From NCBI GenBank assembly GCA_024695235.1, contig JAILIP010000016.1:1-57609 (forward strand): a DNA stretch of 57,609 nt, read 5' to 3'. Below the pieces are notes generated by a model, which worked only from the letters and a program-made list of their open reading frames with translations, did not search any database and was not told the origin of the DNA. A program made the translations under genes and the position numbers. Source of the stretch: Bacilli bacterium. GTDB lineage: Bacteria > Bacillota_I > Bacilli_A > RFN20 > CAG-826. Positions 37,787 to 48,035 of the stretch are shown piece after piece. Each line of letters opens with the position of its first letter. Position 1 is the first letter of the stretch.

Positions 37787-38206
37787 TTAGAATTTGAATA
37801 GATTAAGTCCGGTAGTTTCGTCATTATGACGACCTATTTTTCCATTATCGATACTAATCTTGCATTCAAATGTCGCAGAAATATAGCATTCGTTTAAGTG
37901 TCCGCCTTTGACATTATTCTTATCATCAGCACAGGCAATATGGACATGAATGTATGGCTTATCATCTTTAGTTGTGATGTTACCTAAAAATGAGACGATT
38001 TCAAACTCACCTTCATAGGTAGTTTTGAAATATTGTTTCTTTGAAACAGAATACAAACCAACAGTGAATTTATCACATGCTCCGATAGCCTCGATTGTGC
38101 CTAAAGAAATGTGTTCTTTTTCTACTACTTCAAGGATCTTAGAGAGGACTTCTTCCCCCCTATCCACTCTTAGATAGATGACATCACCAAAACGCTTGTA
38201 TTCCAT
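37787..38206 (-). CDS. PPC/PCC domain (DUF296) protein
   Basis: YLRVDRGEEVLSKILEVVEKEHISLGTIEAIGACDKFTVGLY; HIHVACADD-like HVHIACADD. Confidence 0.88.
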   Translation of the reverse strand: MEYKRFGDVIYLRVDRGEEVLSKILEVVEKEHISLGTIEAIGACDKFTVGLYSVSKKQYFKTTYEGEFEIVSFLGNITTKDDKPYIHVHIACADDKNNVKGGHLNECYISATFECKISIDNGKIGRHNDETTGLNLFKF

Positions 38207-38207
38207 T

Positions 38208-38795
38208 TTAGTCAACCTCACGATAATACTTACGATCAATGACTTGATAGATGTAATAGATTGTCGGAGATAGCAAAGAATTCACTCCAAATTCGATCAA
38301 GAAATTAAAACCAATGACTCCTAAAAATAAGAATGTAACTATATTCATATTACTTGCTTCAGCATAACCGATAAAAGTAGGATTATTTCTAAAGAAAAGA
38401 ATAAATCCAAGAGCAAATAATCCTGTATTAATAATAGGAACAAGAATAGATGCTAAAATAACAGCAAATTTCTTATGAAATTTAAATATCTTTGGAATGA
38501 AGCCTGCTACTAATCCAGCAATACCAGTTTTTAATAAGCATAGAAATACAGTTGCTAAAGGAGAGTATCCTAAAAATAATTGAGTAGATGGAGCGGTTAA
38601 AACAATTGCTCCCATCACTAAGCCAAGGAACGCTCCTGCTAAAGGACCATACAAAACTGCTCCTAAAACAATTGGGATAAGAGCAAGAGTAATGCTCACA
38701 GGTCCAATAGCAACATAGTTGGATAATATTTGAAGAATGACGACAATAGCGGTAAGCGCTCCGACGCCAGTGATTGTTTTTACTTTTTCATTCAT
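38208..38795 (-). CDS. ECF transporter S component
   Basis: Hydrophobic, ALIPIVLGAVLYGPLAGAFLGLVMGAI typical of S components. Confidence 0.82.
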   Translation of the reverse strand: MNEKVKTITGVGALTAIVVILQILSNYVAIGPVSITLALIPIVLGAVLYGPLAGAFLGLVMGAIVLTAPSTQLFLGYSPLATVFLCLLKTGIAGLVAGFIPKIFKFHKKFAVILASILVPIINTGLFALGFILFFRNNPTFIGYAEASNMNIVTFLFLGVIGFNFLIEFGVNSLLSPTIYYIYQVIDRKYYREVD

Positions 38796-38797
38796 AA

Positions 38798-40279
38798 CTA
38801 CTTATTATATAACTTCTTTTGATAATTAATTGGTTCTTGTGTAACGTCAATTCCTAGTCTTTTTAGTGTAACTAAATCTACTTGAGATAATGTTGTTGAG
38901 GCGTGCATTTGGCTACCTTTTAATTTAGGTAGTTGCTTAAGAGCAAGTTCAGCAAGAGGATTACTCAAGGCTTGGATTGATAAGGCAAGAAGAATTTCTT
39001 CTGCTCTAAGACGAGTAGCCTTCTTATGAAGGTAATTCTCTTTTAAATCCTTCATTGGGTTAATTACATAAGGTGAGAGTAAATATAAGCTCTTATCAAT
39101 TTTTGCTAGCATCTTTAAGGCATTTAATAATGCAGCAGCAGATGCCCCTAATAAAGACGATCTATGACCAGTTATCATCTTTCCATTAGGAAGCTCGATG
39201 GCGACACTTGGTTCACCTTCTTTTTCTTGGGTGTCTAAAGCCGCTTTAACGCACTTTCTTTGATCAGGTGATATATTTGCCTTATTGAGCAACATTTCCA
39301 TCTTCTCAAGGGATTCGTTTTCTAACTTGCCTTGGAAGATTTTTAAACGTGTCTCGTAATATCTACGAAGAATCTCATCTTTACTAGCCTTGATGACTTT
39401 TTCTTCATCATCTATAGCGAGTCCAACCATATTAACTCCCATATCTGTTGGAGAATTATATGGGGTTTCACCATAAATCCTTTCAAATATCGTTTTTAAT
39501 AGAGGAAATACTTCTACATCACGGTTATAATTAACCGTGGTCTTACCATATGCTTCTAAATGGAATGGGTCAATCATATTAACATCATTTAGATCAATTG
39601 TGGCGGCTTCATAGGCTAGATTAACTGGATGATTTAATGGTAGATTCCAAACAGGGAATGTTTCATATTTAGCATATCCAGCACGAATACCATTTTTGTT
39701 ATCTAAATATATTTGAGATAGACACGTTGCCATCTTTCCACTTCCAGGGCCAGGTGCTGTAACGACTACAAGAGGTCTAGTGGTTTTAACATATTCATTC
39801 TTACCAAGTCCTTCATCAGAGACGATAAGAGAAATGTTTTGAGGATAGCCATTGATCTTAAATGACTTATAGAAAGCAATATGATTGTTTTTTAAACGTC
39901 TTTCAAATTCTTTGACGTTTGGTAAATCTTGATAGAAAGAAATAACAACGCTTGAGACAAATAGACCGACATCTTTATAAGCATCGATAAGTCTAAAGAC
40001 TTCTTCTTGATATGTTAATCCCGAATCACCTCTAACTTTGTTAGAGTTAATGTCATTAGCGTTAACAACAATGATCATCTCAGCTTTATCTTTGATGCCT
40101 AAAAGCATTTGGAGTTTTAAATCTGGTTCAAATCCAGGAAGGACTCTTGAGGCATGATAGTCATCAAAAAGCTTACCACCAAATTCAAGATAGAGCTTAT
40201 CTCCGAACTTAGTAATTCTTTTGAGAATGTTTTCTCTTTGTATTGTTAGATATTTCTTTGAATCAAATGGCGTTTTCAC
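38798..40279 (-). CDS. DUF1846 domain protein
   Basis: FDSKKYLTIQRENILKRITKFGDKLYLEFGGKLFDDYHASRVLPGFEPDLK. Confidence 0.92.
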   Translation of the reverse strand: MKTPFDSKKYLTIQRENILKRITKFGDKLYLEFGGKLFDDYHASRVLPGFEPDLKLQMLLGIKDKAEMIIVVNANDINSNKVRGDSGLTYQEEVFRLIDAYKDVGLFVSSVVISFYQDLPNVKEFERRLKNNHIAFYKSFKINGYPQNISLIVSDEGLGKNEYVKTTRPLVVVTAPGPGSGKMATCLSQIYLDNKNGIRAGYAKYETFPVWNLPLNHPVNLAYEAATIDLNDVNMIDPFHLEAYGKTTVNYNRDVEVFPLLKTIFERIYGETPYNSPTDMGVNMVGLAIDDEEKVIKASKDEILRRYYETRLKIFQGKLENESLEKMEMLLNKANISPDQRKCVKAALDTQEKEGEPSVAIELPNGKMITGHRSSLLGASAAALLNALKMLAKIDKSLYLLSPYVINPMKDLKENYLHKKATRLRAEEILLALSIQALSNPLAELALKQLPKLKGSQMHASTTLSQVDLVTLKRLGIDVTQEPINYQKKLYNK

Positions 40280-40386
40280 AGTGAATATAATATCTCAATT
40301 ATTATTAATAATAAACTCTAAATTAACTTTTTCTTTAACTTTCCAGCATTTGTGATAGATTATCTATAGAAAACGAGGATAATCCT

Positions 40387-40710
40387 ATGGCAAAGAAAGA
40401 ATGGAAACAATTCGGTAAAAATACCGGTAATGCATTTAAGAATTTTGGTAAAGCTATCGCTACTACTGCTAAGGTAGCAGTTGGCAAAGAAGAGAATACC
40501 AAAGATGAAAATGGTAAAAGCAAACTAAAATCAGCATGGTCAAATACTGGCAAAGGATTCGGAGATGCAGGTAAGTCTCTTGGAAGTGCCACTAAAGATA
40601 CATTTAAATCTGATGAAAAAGTAGAAGAAGAGAAAGCTAAAAAGGAAGCTAATACAAAAGGCGAGAAAAAAGAAGAAATCGTCGATGTCGAAAGCAAAGA
40701 CAAAGAATAA
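40387..40710 (+). CDS. Small basic hypothetical protein with internal repeat
   Basis: WKQFGKNTGNAFKNFGKAIATTAK repeated as WSNTGKGFGDAGKSLGSATKD; followed by terminator. Confidence 0.7.
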   Translation: MAKKEWKQFGKNTGNAFKNFGKAIATTAKVAVGKEENTKDENGKSKLKSAWSNTGKGFGDAGKSLGSATKDTFKSDEKVEEEKAKKEANTKGEKKEEIVDVESKDKE

Positions 40711-40730
40711 CTAAATATCTCGTTATAATT

Positions 40731-40757
40731 GATTCAACAAAGTTGAATCTTTTTTTA
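40731..40757 (+). terminator. Intrinsic terminator
   Basis: GATTCAACAAAGTTGAATCTTTTTTT. Confidence 0.88.
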
Positions 40758-40801
40758 TAAGTTGCATTTATATAAATTAGGACAATAATTATTTCTCGAC
40801 T

Positions 40802-42100
40802 ATGATTGCTACTATCATTATTGCCTCACTAACTTTTCTTGGGATAAGTGTAACTATGATAGTATTCCCAAACTTTAAGATTAAAAATGTTCAAATAGAT
40901 ACCTACTGGATTATTGCCTTATTAGGAGCAGTTATCCTTTTAGCGTTCTCCCTTGCTCCTATTAAAGATGTCTTTCATGAGTTAACAGCATCTACAAGCG
41001 TTAATCCTATAAAGATACTAGTCTTATTCTTTTCAATGACTGTGATATCGATCTATCTAGATGAAGTTGGATTCTTTAGATACTTAGCAAAAGTCGCTAC
41101 TAGCAAAGCTAAAGGCAATCAATATGTTCTATTCTTTATCCTATATGGATTAACTGCAGTTCTTACTGTATTTACATCTAATGACATAGTCATCCTTACC
41201 TTAACTCCATTTATATGCTTCTTTTGCAAGAATACAAAGATTAATCCTCTTCCATATCTAATTGGAGAATTTGCCGCGGCCAATACGTGGTCGATGATGC
41301 TCATCATTGGAAATCCAACAAATATATATTTAGCAAGTTCACTAGATATCAATTTTATTGAATATCTAAAAGTGATGTGGCTACCAACATTAGTGACTGG
41401 ATTATTTGAGATGGGGCTTATATTCCTCATTTTCTTTAGAAAACTTAATCAAAAGATGGAATATGTGGAAGATGACTTTGTCATCAATAGCAAACTAGAC
41501 TTAATCATTGGATTAGTCGCGTTATTCCTTTGTTTGGTATTCCTTATCATTTCTGATTACATTCATTTAGAGATGTGGCTAATAGCAGCATCATTTGCGG
41601 TTCTTCTTATAGTGACAGTGATTATCATTAGACTCATAACCAAAAAGAACTGGAACTATGTCACATCATCATTAAAAAGACTTCCATATCAACTCATTCC
41701 ATTTGTTTTATCAATGTTTGTGATAGTCGTTGCATTAAATAAACAAGGCATATCACTTAAGATAGGCGAATTCTTAAATAAGATGAATCCTATATTCTCT
41801 TATGGAATAGCATCTTTTATTTCTTCAAATGTTATCAATAACATTCCTACAAGTGTTTTATTCTCAAATATCATTCTTTCAAGTGAGACTATACTTCCTA
41901 TGAAAGCAACATTTGCCGCGATAGCAGGCACGAATATCGGAGCGTTTTTCACTCCATTTGGTGCACTTGCCGGAATCATGTTCACATCTTTGATCAAAAA
42001 TCAAAACATCAAATTCACATTCTTAGATTTTGTTAAATATGGATCAATAATTGCTATCCCTACATTCGGGGTGTGTTTATTGATGTTATATATAATATAA
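40802..42100 (+). CDS. ArsB/NhaD/SLC13-type ion transporter
   Basis: About 11 TM segments, TSNDIVILTLTPFI, GNPTNIYLA, NVINNIPTSVLFSN. Confidence 0.83.
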   Translation: MIATIIIASLTFLGISVTMIVFPNFKIKNVQIDTYWIIALLGAVILLAFSLAPIKDVFHELTASTSVNPIKILVLFFSMTVISIYLDEVGFFRYLAKVATSKAKGNQYVLFFILYGLTAVLTVFTSNDIVILTLTPFICFFCKNTKINPLPYLIGEFAAANTWSMMLIIGNPTNIYLASSLDINFIEYLKVMWLPTLVTGLFEMGLIFLIFFRKLNQKMEYVEDDFVINSKLDLIIGLVALFLCLVFLIISDYIHLEMWLIAASFAVLLIVTVIIIRLITKKNWNYVTSSLKRLPYQLIPFVLSMFVIVVALNKQGISLKIGEFLNKMNPIFSYGIASFISSNVINNIPTSVLFSNIILSSETILPMKATFAAIAGTNIGAFFTPFGALAGIMFTSLIKNQNIKFTFLDFVKYGSIIAIPTFGVCLLMLYII

Positions 42101-42133
42101 AAAAGGTGTTACCTTTCGATAACACCTTTATAA
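42100..42133. terminator. Bidirectional intrinsic terminator between convergent genes
   Basis: AAAAAGGTGTTACCTTTCGATAACACCTTTATA. Confidence 0.75.
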
Positions 42134-42144
42134 ATCAGTTGTTT

Positions 42145-43419
42145 TTATTCGGCTGGAACGTAAAGTTCAGCGTGAGCAACAACATTAGTGAATGATGCGC
42201 CTTCGGCGGTAGCTTCTAAGTCAAATTCAAGCATGATATTGACTGGAGCTTTACCCATTGATAATTTGCCATCAGCTAGGCTGAGACCAGAGTTACCAGC
42301 AACGAGTGTACCAACTGGAACTTCGGCATCGATTGCTACTGGATCGTCTTTAGCATTGCTAATTGAATTACCAGTGAGTTTGACTTTGAGTGTTGCAACT
42401 TCTTCTTCGGCAATCTTAGCTGGAACTTGACTGATTTTGTAAGCGTAGTGATATTTTCCAAAGCTGAGTCGCTTTCTGTCGACTTTTGCAAATGCTGCTT
42501 CGGTGAGTTCAGTGCCGTCTGCTTTTAAGGCAACGCCTTTAACAGTTGGGTCGATAGTTAATTGTGATTCATTAACAGCAAGACGATATCCGTCTTTAGC
42601 TTCTGCTCTAACACCTGCTAATTTGCTTGAGCCATCTGATCTTTCTCCATAGGAGAACTTGTATTCCCAATAAGATCTTTGATTTTCTTTGAGTTTTTTA
42701 GAGAATTCTTTGGTGTCAGGATCTTTGTTTGTCTTGATAAGTTCGAACTGTGAGAGCGACTTAACAGAAAGGTCTTCGTTTAATAATGCTATTTCCTCTT
42801 GCTTTACAGCAGTATGTTTGACCTTTTTATAGTGTCCGTAATCTTCTGTTTCATATGTTTCATTTTCAGTATTGTTTGCGAAGAAAATATTACCTTTTTT
42901 ATCTTCATATGCATCCATTACTTGTAAAGCTTCAACGACTTCACATATTTCATTCATGAAAATAATTGATGTATCGCCTTCATCATAAATATATTCATTA
43001 TAGGTATATACACCAGTTAAACCATTTTCTAATACTGATGCATATTTACGATTTTCTTCATCAAAGCAAGCGAAGTATCTCTTATTGACATATTCTTGTT
43101 TAGATTCTTTTTCGGCTTGTTTTGAATAATACTTGTTTGACATTTCATAAGTATATTCGTCATTTTTATAGACTTCATATACTTGTTTTTGCTCTGTTGT
43201 TGAGTGTTTAAGAGCGGTTGTTCTTTCAAAGTTATAATTCCATTCAACCTTGTTTAATTTGCTAAATGTAGCAACTACAACTTTTTCTACAAGAACATCT
43301 CTTTCATCAACGCTTAAGACACGCTTATAGTTATATTCTTTCCATGCGCCTTTTCCACCACAGCTTGCTAATAATGAGGCTGTTGTAAGGGCAACTAATA
43401 GAGTTTTAATCTTTTTCAT
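42145..43419 (-). CDS. Lipoprotein, tandem paralogue A
   Basis: MKKIKTLLVALTTASLLASCGG lipobox; shares KYHYAY, YGxRxDGSxKL and SNxKxDPVAID motifs with next ORF. Confidence 0.82.
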   Translation of the reverse strand: MKKIKTLLVALTTASLLASCGGKGAWKEYNYKRVLSVDERDVLVEKVVVATFSKLNKVEWNYNFERTTALKHSTTEQKQVYEVYKNDEYTYEMSNKYYSKQAEKESKQEYVNKRYFACFDEENRKYASVLENGLTGVYTYNEYIYDEGDTSIIFMNEICEVVEALQVMDAYEDKKGNIFFANNTENETYETEDYGHYKKVKHTAVKQEEIALLNEDLSVKSLSQFELIKTNKDPDTKEFSKKLKENQRSYWEYKFSYGERSDGSSKLAGVRAEAKDGYRLAVNESQLTIDPTVKGVALKADGTELTEAAFAKVDRKRLSFGKYHYAYKISQVPAKIAEEEVATLKVKLTGNSISNAKDDPVAIDAEVPVGTLVAGNSGLSLADGKLSMGKAPVNIMLEFDLEATAEGASFTNVVAHAELYVPAE

Positions 43420-43437
43420 TTTAAATTCCTCCTAGCA

Positions 43438-44700
43438 TTACCAATCAACATATGGGTACACAGCTGCACTTACATTACTAAGTGATGCACCTTCGGCTGT
43501 GGCTTCAACATCCAATTCAAAAGTGAGATTTAAATCGTGTTTATTCACTTTGATTGCGCCATCAGCGTAACTATTAGCTGGATCAGCAGTACTATAGTTA
43601 GCGATTTCAACTGGCATATCGATAGCTACTGGATCTTCTTTAGAATTGCTTCTTGACGAACCTGTGAGTTTAAGTTTGATTGAAGCGATTTCATCGGTCA
43701 AATATGTATGTGGCATTTCTTCAACTTGGTATGCATAATGATATTTACCAAATGCTGTTTGTTTACTATACACAGGATCAAGAGGTGTGGAAACAAGTTC
43801 TGTTCCATCTTCTTTGTATGCAGTTAAATGAAGTTTTGGAGCACCTGCTAATTGATATTTGTCTTTTGCGTCTGCTCTTAAACCAGATAATTTAGCTGAA
43901 CCATCAGCTCTATCACCGTATGTGAATTTTATTTCGGATTTGGATTCAAGGACAACTTTATTTCTCTTATAGAAGCCAAATGTTCCGTTTCCATATTCGT
44001 CTTTGTCGAAGTTTTGTTCAATCGACATGTAAGAAGTCATTGATTTAAGAGAGTTGTCTTCGTTGAGATAAACTGCATATTGATTTCTTACGCGACGATA
44101 TTGAAGTTTGGTAGCGTGTTCCCATTCAACTGGTGTATAAGTTTCAGTTTCTGTTGAAAAAATGAAGAATTGATTACCTTTCTTATCTTCGACAGCTGTT
44201 GCTTGTGTTGAAAGTTGGGTAAACAATGGGGCTAGCATCATAGATGCTGCAGCACCTTCGTAGCCTTCTGGAAGTTCCATTTCTTCATAGTCGTAAGAAC
44301 CATCAATGCTCTCTTCTGCTAGTTGAGCATATTTGTGGTTTTCTTCATCAAATAGAGCGAATTGAGTTTTGATTGTGTTCTCGCTTTTTTGAATAAGACC
44401 ATCTTCCTCGCTAGTTTCTTTTACGACTTGCTCTGAATAGCCTTCGCCCTTAGCGTAGAGTTCTGCTACAGATTTGATTTCGCGGTTCAAACTGCGAAGC
44501 TCATATTTTTCTAAGTATGTCTCCTTAGATTCCATTTTGGAAATCTTATTCAAAGTAGCTGCTTCTGCTTTTAAAATAAGGGCAGCTTTTTCTTCAGCAC
44601 TAAAAGAACGCTTATAGGAATAAGTTTTCCATTTTGCTCCACCACAGCTCGCTAATAAAGATGCTGCGGACAAAGCAACTAAAAGTGTTTTGATTTTCAT
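43438..44700 (-). CDS. Lipoprotein, tandem paralogue B
   Basis: MKIKTLLVALSAASLLASCGG lipobox; similar to paralogue A throughout. Confidence 0.82.
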   Translation of the reverse strand: MKIKTLLVALSAASLLASCGGAKWKTYSYKRSFSAEEKAALILKAEAATLNKISKMESKETYLEKYELRSLNREIKSVAELYAKGEGYSEQVVKETSEEDGLIQKSENTIKTQFALFDEENHKYAQLAEESIDGSYDYEEMELPEGYEGAAASMMLAPLFTQLSTQATAVEDKKGNQFFIFSTETETYTPVEWEHATKLQYRRVRNQYAVYLNEDNSLKSMTSYMSIEQNFDKDEYGNGTFGFYKRNKVVLESKSEIKFTYGDRADGSAKLSGLRADAKDKYQLAGAPKLHLTAYKEDGTELVSTPLDPVYSKQTAFGKYHYAYQVEEMPHTYLTDEIASIKLKLTGSSRSNSKEDPVAIDMPVEIANYSTADPANSYADGAIKVNKHDLNLTFELDVEATAEGASLSNVSAAVYPYVDW

Positions 44701-44792
44701 TTATTAAAATCTCTCCTTGTGATTTCATTATAATCTATTAATAGATTGCTGAGAAAGAAATTTTATCTAACAATAAATTGTTAAAAGGCATG

Positions 44793-44829
44793 AAAAAAGC
44801 ACGGCGTATATGTGTCCGTGCATTTTTTC
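44793..44829 (-). terminator. Intrinsic terminator
   Basis: GCACGGcgtatatgtgtCCGTGC flanked by T/A runs. Confidence 0.7.
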
Positions 44830-44831
44830 TA

Positions 44832-45569
44832 TTATCTATGAGCGAGTAATTGAACTGAAGTTGCTTTGGTCTCTTTTTCGAGTGCAGAGACATATTCACT
44901 TACACGATCTTCTTGTGAATTGAAGATGGCTTGGAAGGTAAGTTCTAAGCACTTGCTGTCCCCTTCTCCAATGATTTCACTATGAAGACCACTGACAGTG
45001 CAATCAAATTGTTTTGAGATAGTGAGAATCTTTTCAATAACTGGTTCATTTCCTGGAACACACATCGTGATTGTTGGATTCTTCTTGTTAAGTTTAATTT
45101 CAACTTTTCTAAAGACTGTTAAGACGATGATGATTAGAAGAGTACCGGCAACAGCAAGAACGAAGTTGAATGAACCACAGGCAATACCAATAGCCATAAC
45201 TGTCCAAATAGTAGCGGCTGTTGTTAAGCCTTTGATACCTGTTCCACGATGCATGATAACACCTGCACCTAAGAAGCCAACGCCAGTGATAATTTGAGCG
45301 GCTAATCTAGCAACGTCTCTTTTGCCATCAAATAAGGCTGGGAAACCATAGATGGAGATGATCATGATGATACATGAACCAACTCCAACAAGAAGGTGAG
45401 TTCTAAGACCAGCACTTCTTCCTTTGATTTCTCTTTCGATACCTACGGCACCACAAAGAATGACTGATAAAACTAACGCAATCAAACAAAGACATAGATT
45501 GCCAACAGGCCAACCATTGATGGTCCAATTATTAAGTAATTCTGCAATTTTTTGATCGATTGTAATCAT
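44832..45569 (-). CDS. MgtC/SapB family protein
   Basis: GIEREIKGRSAGLRTHLLVGVGSCIIMIIS; GVGFLGAGVIMHRG. Confidence 0.94.
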   Translation of the reverse strand: MITIDQKIAELLNNWTINGWPVGNLCLCLIALVLSVILCGAVGIEREIKGRSAGLRTHLLVGVGSCIIMIISIYGFPALFDGKRDVARLAAQIITGVGFLGAGVIMHRGTGIKGLTTAATIWTVMAIGIACGSFNFVLAVAGTLLIIIVLTVFRKVEIKLNKKNPTITMCVPGNEPVIEKILTISKQFDCTVSGLHSEIIGEGDSKCLELTFQAIFNSQEDRVSEYVSALEKETKATSVQLLAHR

Positions 45570-45631
45570 AGTTTTATCCTCTAATTTATTAATTATAGAC
45601 TAAAATATATTATTTTTCAATTGAAAAATAT

Positions 45632-47020
45632 TTACTCCTCTTTGCTAATTTCTTCCTTTGGCTCTTTTGGTTTACGTTTGATATTTACGAATGCATTCAT
45701 AACAATGCCAATCACTAATGCACATGCAATTGGGGAAAATTGGACATAGTAGAAGTTGACAACAAGTCCGCCAATACCTGCTACGAGAATAGTAGCAACA
45801 ACGAAGATGTTCCTGTGATCGCCCATATCAACACCTTTTAGCATTTGGAAACCACTTGCAGCAATAAATCCGTATAATGCAAAGCATAACCCACCCATTA
45901 CACAGTCAGGAATAGTGGCAAAAAACGTCATTAGCGGGCCAATGAAGGCTGAAGCTATACAAATAAGGGCAGCTACTAAAACAGTCCAAATTGAGGCGTT
46001 TCTTGATAAGGCTGTGCAAGAAATAGATTCACCATAGGTGGTGTTTGGACATCCACCAAAGATAGCGCCTATCATAGAACCGCATCCATCACCGAGTAAT
46101 GTGCGACTTAGACCAGGCTCTTTTAAGAGATCTTCATTTATAATGAATGATAAATTCTTATGATCTGCAATATGTTCAGTAAAGCAAACAAAGGCAAGTG
46201 GAACATATGAGACTGCTATAAGACCAAAGTATTTAAAGAATTGTGATGTACTTTCAAATTCCTTGATACCTTTAATAGCGCGAACAAAGGCAAAATCCGG
46301 TATCCATTCAATATGTTTGAAAAGGCTATAGTCAATTATCTTTAAGGCATCGATATTAGCGCATATTCCAATAATAGAGAATATACTTGCTAAAGCATAA
46401 CCAGAAAGAATGCCAATAATGAACGGAATAAGTTTAAGTGTCTTATGAGCGTATACGGACACTCCAACTGAAACAAATAAGGCTACTAAGCCACATAGCA
46501 AGCATAGATATTGATTTGCTACTGGCGCACCAATGCCATTAAGGACATTTCCTTTAAAGAGATTGCTAATTGCGTTTGGAGCAAGAGTTAATCCAATGGT
46601 GACCACAGTTGGACCAATGACTACTCTAGGAGCGACTTTATCAATCCATTTTGTTCCAGCAAATTTAACAATCAAGGAAAGGATAAGATATACGCTTCCT
46701 GCTAATATAGCACCGATAATGATACCAACATATCCTATGGATATAGTAGCTGCTCCAGCAAAGGCTGCTAGCATAGATCCAACAAACGAAAATGATGAGC
46801 CTAAAAACACTGGGCTTTTAAAGCGAGTGATAAGCATATAGATGATCGTTCCAACACCAGCACCTAGTAAAGCAGCTGATTGGCTTAGACCATTTCCAAC
46901 TACTAATGGCACGGCGATAGTACCTGCCATAACTGCTAAGACTTGTTGAATAGCAGCTAGGATGAGTTTCCTAACAGGTGGACGATCGTGGATTTTATAT
47001 ACCATTTCCATAGGAAACAA
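45632..47020 (-). CDS. Uracil/xanthine permease (NCS2 family)
   Basis: NGLSQSAALLGAGVGTIIY; FGGCPNTTYGESISCTALSRNAS. Confidence 0.93.
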   Translation of the reverse strand: MFPMEMVYKIHDRPPVRKLILAAIQQVLAVMAGTIAVPLVVGNGLSQSAALLGAGVGTIIYMLITRFKSPVFLGSSFSFVGSMLAAFAGAATISIGYVGIIIGAILAGSVYLILSLIVKFAGTKWIDKVAPRVVIGPTVVTIGLTLAPNAISNLFKGNVLNGIGAPVANQYLCLLCGLVALFVSVGVSVYAHKTLKLIPFIIGILSGYALASIFSIIGICANIDALKIIDYSLFKHIEWIPDFAFVRAIKGIKEFESTSQFFKYFGLIAVSYVPLAFVCFTEHIADHKNLSFIINEDLLKEPGLSRTLLGDGCGSMIGAIFGGCPNTTYGESISCTALSRNASIWTVLVAALICIASAFIGPLMTFFATIPDCVMGGLCFALYGFIAASGFQMLKGVDMGDHRNIFVVATILVAGIGGLVVNFYYVQFSPIACALVIGIVMNAFVNIKRKPKEPKEEISKEE

Positions 47021-47050
47021 CTATATCGCATATATGCATTTATATCAACA

Positions 47051-47081
47051 AAAAAGAAAAAGCGCTCTTTTGAGCGCAATC
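47051..47081 (-). terminator. Intrinsic terminator
   Basis: GCGCTCttttGAGCGC + T-run on minus strand. Confidence 0.8.
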
Positions 47082-47083
47082 CC

Positions 47084-48034
47084 TTATTTTATTGAGAGAA
47101 TGATATCTCCAGTATCTGTTTTAACTTTGCAGATACCGCCTGTAGTCTCTGGAACTCTAACTTTACCTGTATCAGTGAAGCATTGGAATGTCTTTCCGGT
47201 GAGGAGTGTTCCTCTAACATCACCTGTATCTGTTTCAATATCAAGTGTTTCGGCATCGCTATCATTGAATGTGATATCGCCTGTTGATGCTTTGGCTTTG
47301 ATATTTTCAGTAATGAGTGTATTTGTGTAGATTTGTTTACCAGTTGATGTTTTGATATCTAAATTCTTTGCTTTGACTTCATTAAGGGTGATGTCTCCTG
47401 TAGAAAGGTTTGCAACGATATTTTCTTCAACATTAACTACGTTAAGTTTAATTTTACCAGTTGAAGCTTTAACATCAACACCCTTGGTTTCCATCTCAGA
47501 GATTTCGATGTTTCCAGTTGATGCTTCTATCTTGGTTTGATCAGCATTAACAGTTGAAAACTTGGCATCACCTGTTGATGATTTGACATCAATACTTTCA
47601 AAGGAGTATCCATCTACCATTGAGATATCGCCTGTATCGTTTTTAATGGTGAGTGATACAAATTCTTGAACTGGGAGGTAGACATCAATGTTTGTCTTTG
47701 AGTTAAAGAAAATGTACTTCCACCACCTGATGTTATCTTCTTTTTGAGTAATCTTAAGCGATGAATCTTCAATGTTTACATCTGTAGTAACTTTTTCATT
47801 TACTTCATAGACAACTTTCTTTGTACCGTCTTCAGTCTTATGGAAAGATAGATTTGATGTATTGATATCAATATCGAATTTAGTGAAATCCTCTTCGATA
47901 ACAAATTCTTTTGTTTCGTTATTTGTTTTACGATCTTTTACACCTTTATAGATGGCGTAACCCATGAGGGCACTACCAGCGAGGAACAATAATGTTCCTG
48001 ATATAACGATTGGAATAATAATTAACTTCTTCAT
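47084..48034 (-). CDS. DUF4097 family beta-solenoid protein
   Basis: About ten repeats of (S/T)(S/D)TG(D/K/N)I... spaced about 18-21 aa. Confidence 0.88.
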   Translation of the reverse strand: MKKLIIIPIVISGTLLFLAGSALMGYAIYKGVKDRKTNNETKEFVIEEDFTKFDIDINTSNLSFHKTEDGTKKVVYEVNEKVTTDVNIEDSSLKITQKEDNIRWWKYIFFNSKTNIDVYLPVQEFVSLTIKNDTGDISMVDGYSFESIDVKSSTGDAKFSTVNADQTKIEASTGNIEISEMETKGVDVKASTGKIKLNVVNVEENIVANLSTGDITLNEVKAKNLDIKTSTGKQIYTNTLITENIKAKASTGDITFNDSDAETLDIETDTGDVRGTLLTGKTFQCFTDTGKVRVPETTGGICKVKTDTGDIILSIK

Positions 48035-48035
48035 A

